From: Salvator merianae
Taxonomy: Eukaryota; Chordata; Lepidosauria; Squamata; Teiidae
Length of the DNA: 64,000 bases
Assembly (NCBI GenBank): GCA_003586115.2
Contig: QVOM02000074.1
Location: 4,118,521-4,182,520 of the forward strand
Reading direction: 5' to 3'
Shown: one piece after another, positions 24,776-34,689 of the stretch
Numbering within the stretch: position 1 is the first letter of the stretch
How the letters are laid out: the number at the start of each line of letters is the position of its first letter
The notes under the pieces: model-generated
Databases searched by the model: none
Told to the model about the DNA's origin: nothing
Seen by the model: only the letters and a program-made list of their open reading frames with translations
Program-made: the position numbers and the translations under genes

Positions 24776-25959
24776 GGCCATGGTCCAACATCGTAAATTT
24801 AATCCGTATCAGAAGAGTATAAGGACTGAATTCGTCTTCTGATCGTTCCCACAGTTACAGTTTAACATGGACTCAATTCGTACTTGCTCATTCTCACACT
24901 GATGTTTCCCGTGCTTGGCATGGAGAAACAGTACCTTTTCTGCCTCCACCCCTTGTCAAATTCTCCTCCCTGTGCAGTCAGTGATTGGCTGCAGTCCCAA
25001 CGTTCAAATCTTGATGTCACAGGGGTGGGAAAGTCAAGCTCCACTCTCCGTATGTCCCCACTGCTGCCTCAGAACATGGATTCATTTGGCAGCATTACTA
25101 GTCATTCACCATTTGCTCCTTCTCCCCACTACAGCCTCTATCTACACAAGCAGAACTTTAAAACTATGTGTACTACACAATTAAGCTTTTTAAAGGGCTG
25201 ATGGCAATTTCTGCTCCCTTGCAAGTGCACTTTTGCGCAATTGCGCAATTTAAAAGTAGCGCAAAAGCAGAGAGAGGTCCATGAAGAAGGGGAAACGTGG
25301 GGAGGGAACATGGAGTTGCTCTATTATCATGATAGTGCAGTTCATGGCCAACAAATGGACTCTGCCTCATCACTGCCCAAAACATCCGCAGTGGCATGTG
25401 TCTCCATTGTGTAGCTATGTGCTGCTGACGGCAAAACTGATCTTGAGTGGGTTCTTTGTTGGGGCAAGAGGACTGCAACCCCAAACAGTTTATTTTTTGG
25501 TTTAATCAGCAGACGGAAGTGCTGATTAATTTCTTCCTGGCAGTGTTGAATGGGGGATAAAGAAAGAGAAAGGACCGTAGCTTAGTGAAGTAAAAAGGAG
25601 GATGGTTTTCTTTTCTCCTGGCAGCGATGGAAGGGGGGATAATAGAGGCAGAAGAAACTACTCTGTTTCCTGCCCCCCACAAAGTCTGACATTGGATGGC
25701 ACAAAATGGGGATCCCTCCCTCTTCATGCCCTGCCAAATGTACGGTCCCTCCCAAATATTCTCCTTCCCCGTTCCCACATCGCAAAGTAAAGTGGGCTAG
25801 TGATCTGGAACGGCTTGAGAACTCATTAAATCCGAACACAAATTAGTCCGGATTTCGCCAATTTAGTCCAGAAAAATTACGGAACAGCAAGATCATGTCG
25901 GGCCAGCAGGAACTGAAGACGGCCTGTAAACTGATTAAATGCCATGTTGGAACACGGCC
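24776..25959 (+). mobile_element. Non-autonomous DNA transposon, family A copy 1
   Basis: It begins GGCCATGGTCCAACATCG and its right end, reverse-complemented, begins GGCCGTGTTCCAACATGGC; both continue to a shared TTTAATC about 24 bases in. TTA flanks both sides (24773-24775 and 25960-25962). The 1184-bp interior is closely similar to 42540-43729 and has no transposase-like frame. It carries the 16-bp palindrome TTGCGCAATTGCGCAA near 25232-25248. It sits inside the gag of the Gypsy element, so it is younger than it. PIF/Harbinger is the best guess from the TTA target. Confidence 0.85.
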
Positions 25960-26040
25960 TTAAGGTCTAATTAGTTTAGACCCTCTTCATGCTTGAACGA
26001 GTCTTCAAAGTAATTTCTCAGTCCCATTATAAAGGTATTG

Positions 26041-26052
26041 AAAGTCACTAGT
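26041..26052. repeat. Target-site duplication, left copy
   Basis: AAAGTCACTAGT here equals 27050-27061 at the other side of the truncated L1. A 12-bp perfect duplication is typical of L1 target-primed integration. Confidence 0.95.
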
Positions 26053-27049
26053 ATGAACAGTTAAACCAGGAGGGGTTAGAGGTACAATGGCTAATGTATG
26101 CCCAATTGATGGATGTTTTTAAGGAAGATAAAAGAAGGATGAATTTTGAATTAGAAAGACAGAAATGGGAAGAAAAATTGGAAAAAGAAGAAAGGGGGAT
26201 TATAGGGGTACTGTATGATTTCCTTTTGAAAATAGAACAAGAGCAAGTTAAAGAATATATGATAAAGTGGGCACAGAATTTTGGCTATAATATTTCAATG
26301 GATCAATGGGAAAAATTTTGGACCAAAGATATGAAATTTACTGTATGTAATATGTTGAAAGAGAATATATATAAGACGATGTATCGATGGTACCTAACAC
26401 CTTTTAGAATTTCAAAAATGTATCCAGGCATGTCAAGTAAATGTTGGAAATGTAAGAAGCATCAGGGTACTTTTTATCATATGTGGTGGACTTGTGCAAA
26501 AACCAAAAAGTTTTGGGTTCAAATTCACATAGTTATGCAGAAAATTTTAAAGACAAACATTCCTCTTAGACCGGAATTATTCCTATTGGGGATAGTGGAA
26601 AATAATGTTGAAGGTGTCAATGTGCTATTGCAAAATATGGTAACTGCTGCCAGAATTGTATATGCTCAGAAGTGGAAAGGAGAGATAATACCAACGGTGG
26701 GTGATTGGTTAGTTAAAATGATGGAGCTGGCCGAGATGGACAAACTGACAAATCTTTTGAGAATTAAGACAGTTGATAGGTTTTACAGGAACTGGAAACC
26801 CTTTACTGACTTTCTGCAAGAGCTGGACAATGGACTTGTGATTGCTGGATTTGAAGAGTGAAAAAGAAAGAAGACTTTCAGTGAAAAAAGAAGGAAGGAG
26901 AACAGGACGTTGAAGAACATGAAGTTTAGAAGAAACTGTTAATGAAGGAGGAACTTGATAATAATAGTGATATAAGAATGTAATGTAAACTGTAATTTTA
27001 TATATTTGAAATACAAGAACAATAAAATATGTTAAAAAAATTTTTTTAA
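26053..27049 (+). mobile_element. 5'-truncated L1 insertion with poly-A tail
   Basis: The insertion lies between 12-bp target duplications (26041-26052 and 27050-27061). It starts abruptly inside ORF2, carries the ORF2 C-terminus, a short 3' UTR, an AATAAA signal at 27021-27026, and an A/T-rich tail. It interrupts the gag of the Gypsy element on the opposite strand. The open frame and intact duplications make it one of the younger LINE copies in the window. Confidence 0.95.
26055..26861 (+). CDS. L1 ORF2 C-terminal fragment, open frame
   Basis: The frame is open from the insertion junction to a TGA at 26859-26861; the first ATG is at 26094 and gives 255 residues. Because the element is 5'-truncated, that ATG is not an authentic start. 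The fragment is the C-terminal domain of L1 ORF2p after the reverse transcriptase. It shows the cysteine motif CWKCKKHQGTFYHMWWTC (C-x2-C-x8-H-x4-C, residues about 115-132), which is involved in RNA binding and retrotransposition. The end includes FYRNWKPFTDFLQ. It lacks the endonuclease and reverse transcriptase and cannot act alone. Confidence 0.9.
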   Translation, partial: EQLNQEGLEVQWLMYAQLMDVFKEDKRRMNFELERQKWEEKLEKEERGIIGVLYDFLLKIEQEQVKEYMIKWAQNFGYNISMDQWEKFWTKDMKFTVCNMLKENIYKTMYRWYLTPFRISKMYPGMSSKCWKCKKHQGTFYHMWWTCAKTKKFWVQIHIVMQKILKTNIPLRPELFLLGIVENNVEGVNVLLQNMVTAARIVYAQKWKGEIIPTVGDWLVKMMELAEMDKLTNLLRIKTVDRFYRNWKPFTDFLQELDNGLVIAGFEE

Positions 27050-27061
27050 AAAGTCACTAGT
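27050..27061. repeat. Target-site duplication, right copy
   Basis: Second copy of AAAGTCACTAGT flanking the truncated L1. Confidence 0.95.
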
Positions 27062-27267
27062 TTGAGGGTTTCAAGTCATTCAAGTCTATAAATCCAGGAA
27101 TTTGTGTGAAGAACTAATGTAGCTTCTTTGGATCCCTACTGAATGTGACTTTCTGCCCCTGCTCAGGATACAATTTCTCTCTGCCCACATACCTGGCATC
27201 CTTTGCATCTCTCAGGCTTGCCAACCAAAGCTACTTGCCCTTCATCTGGGATCACATCAGCTTGTAC

Positions 27268-28452
27268 TAGGGATGTGCACAAAAGGAATTTTTGGTGTTC
27301 GTTTCGCAAAGCATCGAAGCTCCGTTGCTTCATTTTCGTACGAAAACAGAAGTCGTGAAAATGGCGACTTTCGTTTTTGCTGCGAAAATTTTCGCACAAA
27401 AACCGGAAGTGCAAAATGAACGAAATAAGTAGCGAAAAACATACACTTCTTTCTATAGGGAAACGCCGCATATCCCCCTGCCCTGTCCCTTCTATATTTG
27501 ACCGTCCACTTTGCTAATTTAAGGAGTTGCTTTGTTAAAGGTAAAAATTGCACGGAGCTTACTTTTAGCCGGCGGCTGGTTTGTAGCAGGACTTAAAGCA
27601 ACGAAGGCACGTTGGGGGTTCCTCACTGCAGATCACGAGGTTGCTTGGAAGTGCTATGATTTTGCTAATACGCCAGAGAGGCGAAAGCAAGCGAAGGGAT
27701 TTTTTTCGCTTTGATTTTTCGTCATTTTCGATGCCTGTTCGATGCTCATGTCTGTGCGTGCATGTGCGCTAACTTCTGTCACTTTAACTTATCGGCACGA
27801 CTCGTTGCTGGCTGCCGTCCGTGCCAATCGTTTGGGACACAGAAATTATTACCTTGTCTACGAGGCGGGCGGGCTCAGTCAGCGACGCGCAAAGCAATTG
27901 CCTTCAGCTAAGCGCGTAATTTAGAAGACTGGAGGCAGCCGCAGGATTAAATAACTCCCTCCCTACTTTCGAGCAGCAGCGAAATGACGCCTCATCTTGC
28001 CCTCCCTCCCTACTTCCGAGCAGCAGCGAAATGACGCCTCGTCTTGCCCTCCGTTTGAAAACGCAGAACTATATACCACTATCAAAGAAGTTTTATTAAC
28101 TCCTAGCCATCTGAGTTTCTCATCCTCATGCGGTGCGATCGATGCGAGGCAGGCGAAGAGTTAAAAAAATACTGTCTTTCCTAATGTGATGCATTACAAT
28201 TTCCACCTCTAGAGGCAGAGACTTGAGGCTATGAAGCCACCATGCTTTGAAGCATCGAAGTTTTCATGGTGAAAAAAGACGAAAGTGGCCGTTCGCGGCG
28301 AGTGGCGAAGGTCCCGAAAATTAGCGAAAATGGCCGGGACTTTCACCATTCGCTTTCGCAATGGAGATGCCACTTTGCATTCGATGCGAAAGTCGCGAAG
28401 CAACGAAATTCGTACGAAATTTCGTTGCTTCGAATTTTCGTGCACACCCCTA
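27268..28452. mobile_element. 1.19-kb non-autonomous hAT transposon
   Basis: The left end TAGGGATGTGCACAAAAG and the reverse complement of the right end TAGGGGTGTGCACGAAAA are terminal inverted repeats. GCTTGTAC flanks both sides exactly (27260-27267 and 28453-28460), an 8-bp duplication diagnostic of hAT. The interior is CpG-rich with many 'cgaa'/'ttcg' words, a 47-bp tandem duplication at about 27957-28050, and a nearly perfect 37-bp palindrome at 28396-28432 close to the right end. Frames inside are short and unrelated to transposase. It interrupts the gag of the Gypsy element. Confidence 0.9.
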
Positions 28453-28894
28453 GCTTGTACCCCTTGCGCATCTGCTTGACCTGTGTCTCCTGCTTTCCAG
28501 GGGCATTCGCCTCTCTCATTAAGAACTATAAAATCTTGTACCTCTTTCATCTCCTCTTGTAGGGTCTTTATGTCACTCCTCACCTTGGCCATTCTTTCTT
28601 GTTCACCCAGCTGTAGTGCCCTGGTTGGTCTCTCCAGGTCAACATCCGCAGTCTGTGCCACACCTCAGGGTCCCTTACTATAATCCATGGTTGGAATTGC
28701 ATCTCTGCCAACAGAGTACTGCAAATCTTTTCATTCTTTGGTGTAACCTCATTCTTAGTCTGGCATGCTAGTCTCCATGTCCTCTGGCTGGCTTTTCTCC
28801 TTAGCTGCCTCCTCAGACACATCTTCCATGTCCTGAAACGTTTTGCATCTCAGAACTGAATTATTGATTTGGAATTTGTGATATCCAGCTTGGT

Positions 28895-29286
28895 CTTAGT
28901 TAGAAATAATTCACTTCTTGTAGGTAGTGAAGAAAGCTTTATTAAAACATAAGTACTCAACATACAGCATCTGAACTTTGTCGGAAGTGAAACTAGCTAC
29001 AGAGTTGTTTCAGATATATTCAAAAACCATCCCATCCTTCTCTTGGGATCAAAGTGGTGGGAATTTGTGTTATCTCACACTAGAAGAGCAGAAGGAATAT
29101 CCCAGCAGTTTCATGGCCTTGATATGTGCACTCCTTTCTCACCTCAGTGCCATCACCGAGTTGCTTGATCTCCCATACTTGTCTCTCACAGCTACATTAT
29201 TTATAACTACAAAAGGTATAACATCTCAGTTACTTTCTGTGATGGGTACAAAAAAAAAGAACATGACAGGCAGATCATAATTGACA
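28895..29286 (-). repeat. 5' LTR of the Gypsy element
   Basis: On the minus strand the outer end starts TGTCAATTATGATC, matching the 3' LTR remnant at 20770. An AATAAA polyadenylation signal lies at 28943-28938 (minus), followed by about 45 bases before the presumed LTR end. The inner boundary near 28895 is approximate: the primer-binding site is not clear, and gag begins at 28829. Confidence 0.6.
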
Positions 29287-29459
29287 CACAGGATCTCCAC
29301 CTTTCAATTCACAGGTCTACATCCAGCCTGTTACTGCTTCCAAAGAATGATTAAGCATTTGAATTACCTTTCTGCTCAAACTAAAAGGAGAGGCACAGCA
29401 TGTTTATGGTACTTTACATTAAAACTGATAAATGCACACATATACATGCTGAAGATCCA

Positions 29460-29712
29460 GTATAACATAATGGCCACAGCACTAGGCTAGAACTTAGGAG
29501 TTCATGGGCCTGAATCCCCATTCTGCCATGAAAGCTCACAGAATGACCTTGAGCCAGTTACACCTCTTAGCTTAATCTACCTCACAGGGCTGTAGTGAGG
29601 ATAAAATTGAAAGGTTGAGAATAGTGTATTCTCCCATGGGCTCTTTGGAGGAAATATGGGCTATAAATACTGTAAGTAAGTAAGTAAGTAAGTAAATAAA
29701 TAAATAAATAAA
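29460..29712 (+). repeat. tRNA-derived SINE with L2-type tail
   Basis: The head has a box-B-like 'gggcctgaatcccca'. The body follows the reptile SINE pattern: 'atgaccttgagccagttac', 'taatctacctcacagggctg', 'tgtagtgaggataaaatt', then 'ctctttggaggaaatatggg'. It ends in (AGTA)n(AATA)n at about 29669-29714. Such SINEs are transcribed by Pol III and mobilised by a partner LINE; this copy is about 250 bp and moderately diverged. Confidence 0.8.
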
Positions 29713-29914
29713 TAAGAGCCGTGGGACAAGATCAGCTTCTGAGGACTGTTATGGAAACTGAAAGATTTTTAGGATTAACTGATAATGGATTGAAACTAAT
29801 ACCCAGGGAGAGGGGAAAACACTTGGCTGATCTTAATACAAAGCTTCTTTGTTAAAGATTTAAAAGGCATACAGGAAATAACTTAGCAAACAACAATAAT
29901 AAATACAAATAGTT
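29713..29914. other. Unassigned sequence
   Basis: Nothing recognised between the SINE tail and the tandem duplication that follows. Confidence 0.35.
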
Positions 29915-30175
29915 GTTGGAACTGCTGCTGAACCTAGGCAGCCACATCTGACACTGCAGAGGATAGGGCAAGTAGCCCTTAAACAACAAAGAGCCAAGTC
30001 AGAACAGCTTGCTTGGGAACTGCTGTCTGCTGTGGCCAACTATCAATTGCCAGCCACCCTGGAAGAACACCCACCAGTTGCTGGAGCTGCTGCTGGGCCT
30101 AGGGAGCTGCCGCACCTGGGATTGCAGGGGATGAAGCCAGGCAGCCCTTAAGCAGCAAAGAGCCAAACTAGGCCC
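29915..30175. repeat. Two-copy diverged tandem repeat, about 155 bp unit
   Basis: The blocks at 29915-30010 and 30075-30170 align in the same order: 'gctgctgaacctaggcagc' with 'gctgctgggcctagggagc', then 'cccttaaacaacaaagagcc' with 'cccttaagcagcaaagagcc'. No coding signal is inferred. Confidence 0.7.
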
Positions 30176-30189
30176 CCGTTCCTGCTGCC

Positions 30190-30425
30190 TGATACAACAG
30201 TAGACTAGATGCCCTTGGCGAAGGAAAGACAACGCTGCACAGCTGAACGAATTCTTGACTAGCATCTGGTTCTCCCTGCCATCCACGCTGTACATCCCAG
30301 AGTTCCTCTTCTTGGGACTCAATCGCCTATTTAATTTCATGATTTTAACTATTATACTTTAATTGTAAACTGCCCTGGGATCACTAGGTATAGGGTGGTA
30401 TAAGAATGTAAATAAATTAATAATA
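30190..30425 (+). repeat. LINE/SINE tail of the L2 type
   Basis: It ends with 'gtaaactgccctgggatcac', 'agggtggtataagaatgtaa' and a TAATAAAT run. This is the tail form shared with 40176-40410 and 63630-63712 (antisense). Confidence 0.6.
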
Positions 30426-30960
30426 AATAAGCTGCAACAATAAAAACACTTTCAGAGTTGAGCAAATCAGTGAAAAGATAAGATAATAAAAGAAAAGGGA
30501 CATAAAGTCAAGACAAAGGTTCTTGCAAACCCACCACATCTGCAGGAAGGGCATTCCCACTAAACTCCACCCTATCTTTGCAGTTGGAGAGGGATAAAAT
30601 CTGGAGAGAATGAGAACTCTCAGAAGTACCTACACTAGCTAAAACCCATTATTTGCTCATATTCAACATGAACACAAATGTATTCAGAGTTCCTGTCTCC
30701 TCATCATTATAATTATTCAAAGAAAATGGAGGACAATCTACTGCCACTTCCCTCACAGCATATGCCTATCTCCTCTATCCAGTGATATGCAATCATGTTC
30801 CTAACAACAGTTTTAAAAGTCATGGAAGCTGGGATTGATACTCTACATTATTTTTTTTAGAGGAACATCCAACCCTTTCACAAGATGAATTTTTAAGAGA
30901 TCATCATAAAAATTGAATTTTGTCTCATATAATAGCTAATGCCATTGCCTCAACTGAAGT
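30426..30960. other. Unassigned sequence
   Basis: No recognised gene. The upstream part of the L1 remnant that follows may begin in this stretch but cannot be bounded. Confidence 0.35.
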
Positions 30961-31895
30961 TAAAGACATGATGCAGAGAGCAAAGGTAGATTTTGGAGCA
31001 TAGTTTACTGAATCTATCCATTAAAACAAAAGGTACAGTGTCCATTCTGTATAATGTGCTAGCAGAACAATGTAGCAGTTCACTCACTGGCATTCAAATT
31101 ATATGGGAATCTGATGTGAACCTGAATTTCACTGACCTAGAATGGAAAAGGATCATAATAAGCAACCATCAAAACTGTATAGCTGCAAAGTGTAAAGTAA
31201 ATCTAAAGCAACGACACTGATGATATAGAACTCTACAATTATCTAGATCACTTAGCCCAAACTGTTGACATGTGTGTGGGAAGAAGGGAATTTATTTACA
31301 TGTTGGTAGTCATGTAAGAAAATTAAACTGTTCTGGTCTCAGATTGTATCTCATCTAGGGAATATTATGAAGGGACAGTTCAAAACTACCTCAGAATTAT
31401 ATCTAATGTCCCTGTTCATAAATAACAATGCAAAAGTAAAATGTAAAAAACCAATTAAACTGATGTTATCTATAGCCAGAATTATGATTGCTAAATATTG
31501 GAAAGACACTGTCAAACTAATGATTCAAGAATGACATGACAGGATCTGGGACACTGCCACAAATGAATTCATTCATGTGCAACTGTGAAAATATGCACAG
31601 GTCAGATGGAGTTGAAAAATTTGTTGAAACTTGGAAACCTTTCCTCCTTTCTTTATGTAAAACCAAAAATGCCATCTCATAAATTCTTGAAGGTCTGGTT
31701 TCAAAATTACATGAGATAGCACCTAATCTAATATCACACCATGGCTATGGTTATGATACTGTAAAGATTTCTCCCTTACCCCCTGACCAACATACTACCT
31801 GAACGATGTCCTGTTTTTATATTTTGAACAGTTCAAGTTTGGTATTGTTATACATGTTGTTTTGTATTGTTAGCAATATTAAAAAAAATAAAAAA
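30961..31895 (+). mobile_element. Decayed L1 ORF2 3' end
   Basis: Plus-strand frames read like the L1 ORF2 C-terminal region: WESDVNLNFTDLEWKRIIIS (about 31108-31167), then SIARIMIAKYWKDTVKL near 31470-31520, and KFVETWKPFL near 31614-31645 (compare RNWKPF in the copy at 26.8 kb). It ends in an A-rich tail at about 31878-31895. Stops and frameshifts are frequent. No clean target duplication was found. Confidence 0.7.
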
Positions 31896-32286
31896 GGCAA
31901 AACACAAAGGTTTTTGCTGCCTCCTGAGTTTATAACCAGACAGCAGAGTGCACAATTAAGCAGCAAGAAAGCAAAATAGAGAGCTCAGTAAGGTATGTCA
32001 GCAGGGAATTCTCTTGGCCAATCAAAACTTATTACTAAGCAAGAGCCAGAAGAATTAAGATAAGGTTTAGTTCTGAACACTTTTGCAGCCAGGGAGAAGT
32101 GGCACTGTGGCTTGGATCCCCTCAATGCAATGAACTCTTCTCCCATGATTCCCTGGTTCAAATAATCAATTGTTACTCCATAAGCAATCATCAACCGTGC
32201 CTTCATAATGAATTGAGGTGACAGTGGCAAGCCACAATCTCCTTTTCTCACCAGGAAAAGCAAATCTTTAATTAAAATACACAGAC
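31896..32286. other. Unassigned sequence
   Basis: No gene or repeat family recognised; it ends at the TAA target duplication of the next element. Confidence 0.35.
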
Positions 32287-32289
32287 TAA

Positions 32290-32954
32290 AGGTGTGTTCG
32301 GACTAGCTATTTCAGTTGCCTTCTGGGCATATTTGACCCTGGGGAGCCCCAAACTGGATATAAAAACATTTGTCTTACCCTGCGTCCAAGCCAATAATTA
32401 TTTGTCCCTTCAACAGCCGGGAGAAAACAACTCTCAAGATGCCTTACTCTGAGCTGGAAGTGCCTCCACCAATCACAGCCTTTGATTGGAGGAAGAACCC
32501 ATCAGACAATCAGGGAGGGGCACCAGCGAGCTTTTGCCGGCAGCCAGAGTTTCCTTCTGAACTCAATAATTAAGCAGATTAAACCAACCTGAAACTAAAA
32601 ATAGTATTCCTATCCTGCCTTTTTTAGAAATGTACTTAAAAAGCATGTAGACTTCATATAAAAAGGCAAAGTGAGGAGAGAGAGACTTGAATTAAAAATG
32701 ATGTCATTTGCAATTGCAAATAAAAACCTGGCAGTTAAGGAGTTGGAAACTGCAACAGCAAAGAGGTGGGGATTTCCTATCCAGTGACCAATCAGTGAAC
32801 AGCACCCCATGCAATCATGGTAGGTTGCCTGTTGAAGTGAATAGGCTGCACTTTGGGTGAGTTTTGAATCATCTATTTGTTTACTGTGTTTGGAAAGAAA
32901 TTATTCACTCATTTTATTCAGACAGTTTTAAAAATCCCTAGTATGATCACAACC
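32290..32954. mobile_element. Non-autonomous DNA transposon, family E copy 2
   Basis: The left end AGGTGTGTTCGGACTAGC and the reverse complement of the right end GGTTGTGATCATACTAGG are imperfect inverted repeats like those at 13891-14745. TAA flanks both sides (32287-32289 and 32955-32957). Shared interior words include 'cctggcagttaaggagtt' and 'cagcaaagaggtgggg'. At 665 bp it is a shorter deletion variant. Non-coding. Confidence 0.7.
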
Positions 32955-32957
32955 TAA

Positions 32958-33690
32958 AATGAGAAAAGACACAGAATAAAAGTCAATTTAACATGCAGCA
33001 AAGGGAAATATCACATAATGAGAACTGAACAGAAAGTGAAGTTAAGGAGAAAGCTGCTTAGGGTAGAGGGAATTATACCTTTCTCTGGGTTCTCTGAGGT
33101 GAGCAAAAACAACAAAGCACAAACACTCAAGCACATATTTAAAAACACGTAAGTTGTATTAATCCAATTATTTATACAATTTGGGCACTCATATTATCAT
33201 GCCAATCTTTCAACTGCTCTTATCCAAGGTGTGAATCCTAACAGTATAAGTGTCACCTTCCTGCAATGAGGAATACGGTATGCCACGAAAAACTTTTAAC
33301 AAAGGGGGCTTTAGACAAGAGAAACAGGTTTTGTTGAAGATTTGAGTCAGTGGACCCAAGGTGGACATACTATATTGACGATGTGGGTTTTCTATTATCT
33401 GAAATGACACTCTGACCTGGGTGCAACATTCCATTGCAACATTCCCCTCATGTGGTCTCCCAGAATGATCCTATCACTATTGTTCCCACATCACTACTGT
33501 CTGAACCAGAGAGCAAATGCTGCAATACCATGCAATATTCAATTCTCTAAGCACTCTGATACTATGATCAATGGTGCAAATGTCACTAAGAGTTCAAGAA
33601 GAACCAACAATTGAAGTTCCTGTGACTCTTTCCTGAAAAGAGTCATATGGGGTGACCAGACAATTTTAGTAACATTGCCAGGTCTGAAAC
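32958..33690. other. Unassigned sequence
   Basis: No recognised gene or repeat family. Confidence 0.35.
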
Positions 33691-34420
33691 CAATTAAATG
33701 AGTTTAGATAATCCAAGTTTCCTGTAACTGAGTCAGAACCATCCGTTTGAGCATTCTGCTCAGAAAGGCTATACTGGCAACTAGAAGATTATTATTTAAA
33801 ATTTTAGGGGCTGCCTTCAGATGGCAAAAGGAAAATGCAGGATATAGTTTAGATCCTGCAATTGTTTCTCACCATTCCTGCCAACCAGCAGGGCAACACA
33901 GTGGGACGTGTACAGACACTTGCTCCTGCATTGGCATGCTGCATACATTCAGGTATTTTGATGGCACAAAATACCCTAAAGTGGACAACTACTGCCCTCC
34001 GGGCATGTGCAGTAGCCATTCCAGGCCAAAGATCATGGGAGAAAGTATCCAGACAGGTAAGCCCATACCATTAGGAGGGTAAAACCCACAGTGGAAGTTG
34101 GTTTATCCCAAGTAGTGATAACACACAGTTCCACTTCTTTTTTCTGGGGTTATATTGGGATTGCCATGGATACATTTTAAATCTTGTCTGGATGGAGCCT
34201 GGGTCTTGGGAGGCCCTCCTCAGAAGGAGGCATATCACAGCCTCTTTGAGGGTAGCTGGCACTTCCTCCTCCTCCAATAAGGTACTTATCAATCCCTGGA
34301 CCATGAAGGCACACTCTTCTGCTTGCTTTTTAAGCTGTGTTGGGCACAGTTGAGAGGACGTATGACTGGATGAACCTCTGAAAGCATTATTTGATTATTA
34401 TCAAAATCCTCAGACTGAGT
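33691..34420 (-). repeat. L2-type LINE fragment, tentative
   Basis: A minus-strand frame (34304-34150) reads LISTLLEEEEVPATLKEAVI followed by CLLLRRASQDPGS. This resembles the 'VP..lKeA...PLLKK.slDP' region of L2-type LINE reverse transcriptases. The lower part ('gagcattctgctcagaaagg') also fits a LINE pattern. It is short and heavily decayed. Confidence 0.45.
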
Positions 34421-34484
34421 CATTGAACTTATCCAATCTCAGATTGTCGAGTCCAGTACAATATGAATCTGAGCAAAAAAATAT

Positions 34485-34680
34485 ATGTATTTATATTCCA
34501 CCCTTCACCTGAGGGTCCCAATGTATGTCACACAGTAAAAAGATAAAATTTGTAACAAAACATAATTAAAATACAGCATAAAATACAACCCTCCTCCATA
34601 GCAGGACTACAGGGAAAGAAACCAGGGTGAAGATGTACGTTTTAACCAGGCACCATAAACCATAGCATGTTTGTCTTAAG
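34485..34680 (-). repeat. Antisense LINE/SINE tail of the L2 type
   Basis: The plus strand reads 'gtatttatattccacccttc' then 'cctgagggtcccaatgtatg', the reverse complement of the 'ccctgag...gggtggtataaata' tail type. Confidence 0.5.
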
Positions 34681-34689
34681 GTGCCTTAC

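Larger units (their letters stand above)
24230..28829 (-). pseudogene. Gypsy gag pseudogene, split by three insertions
   Basis: A likely start codon is at 28829-28827 on the minus strand. The first part (28829-28461) has an acidic leader and a helical, coiled-coil-like segment (LGEQERMAKVRSDIKTLQEE) typical of the Gypsy gag N-terminus. The next part (27259-27062) includes FSRDPKKLH, resembling the gag 'GDPKKL' motif. Sequence resumes at 26040-25963 and 24775-24230, where CLPCGCEEYLAKVCP looks like a zinc-knuckle with its histidine lost. Gag would form the particle and bind RNA. The breaks are a hAT element, a truncated L1 and a family A element. Confidence 0.7.
20701..29286 (-). mobile_element. 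Ty3/Gypsy LTR retrotransposon, interrupted
   Basis: Read on the minus strand, the element runs from a 5' LTR (outer edge near 29286) through gag and pol to a short 3' LTR remnant at 20770-20701. Removing four later insertions (27268-28452, 26053-27049, 24776-25959 and the CR1 at 20771-21240) leaves a collinear gag-reverse transcriptase-RNase H-integrase order, which is the Ty3/Gypsy order. Pol homology is visible in several frames with many stops, so the copy is dead. No envelope-like region is recognised. Confidence 0.85.

Noticed and set aside
28209..28661. 150-residue minus-strand frame across a transposon boundary
   Set aside because: It joins Gypsy gag sequence with hAT element sequence across the insertion junction at 28452, so it is not one gene.
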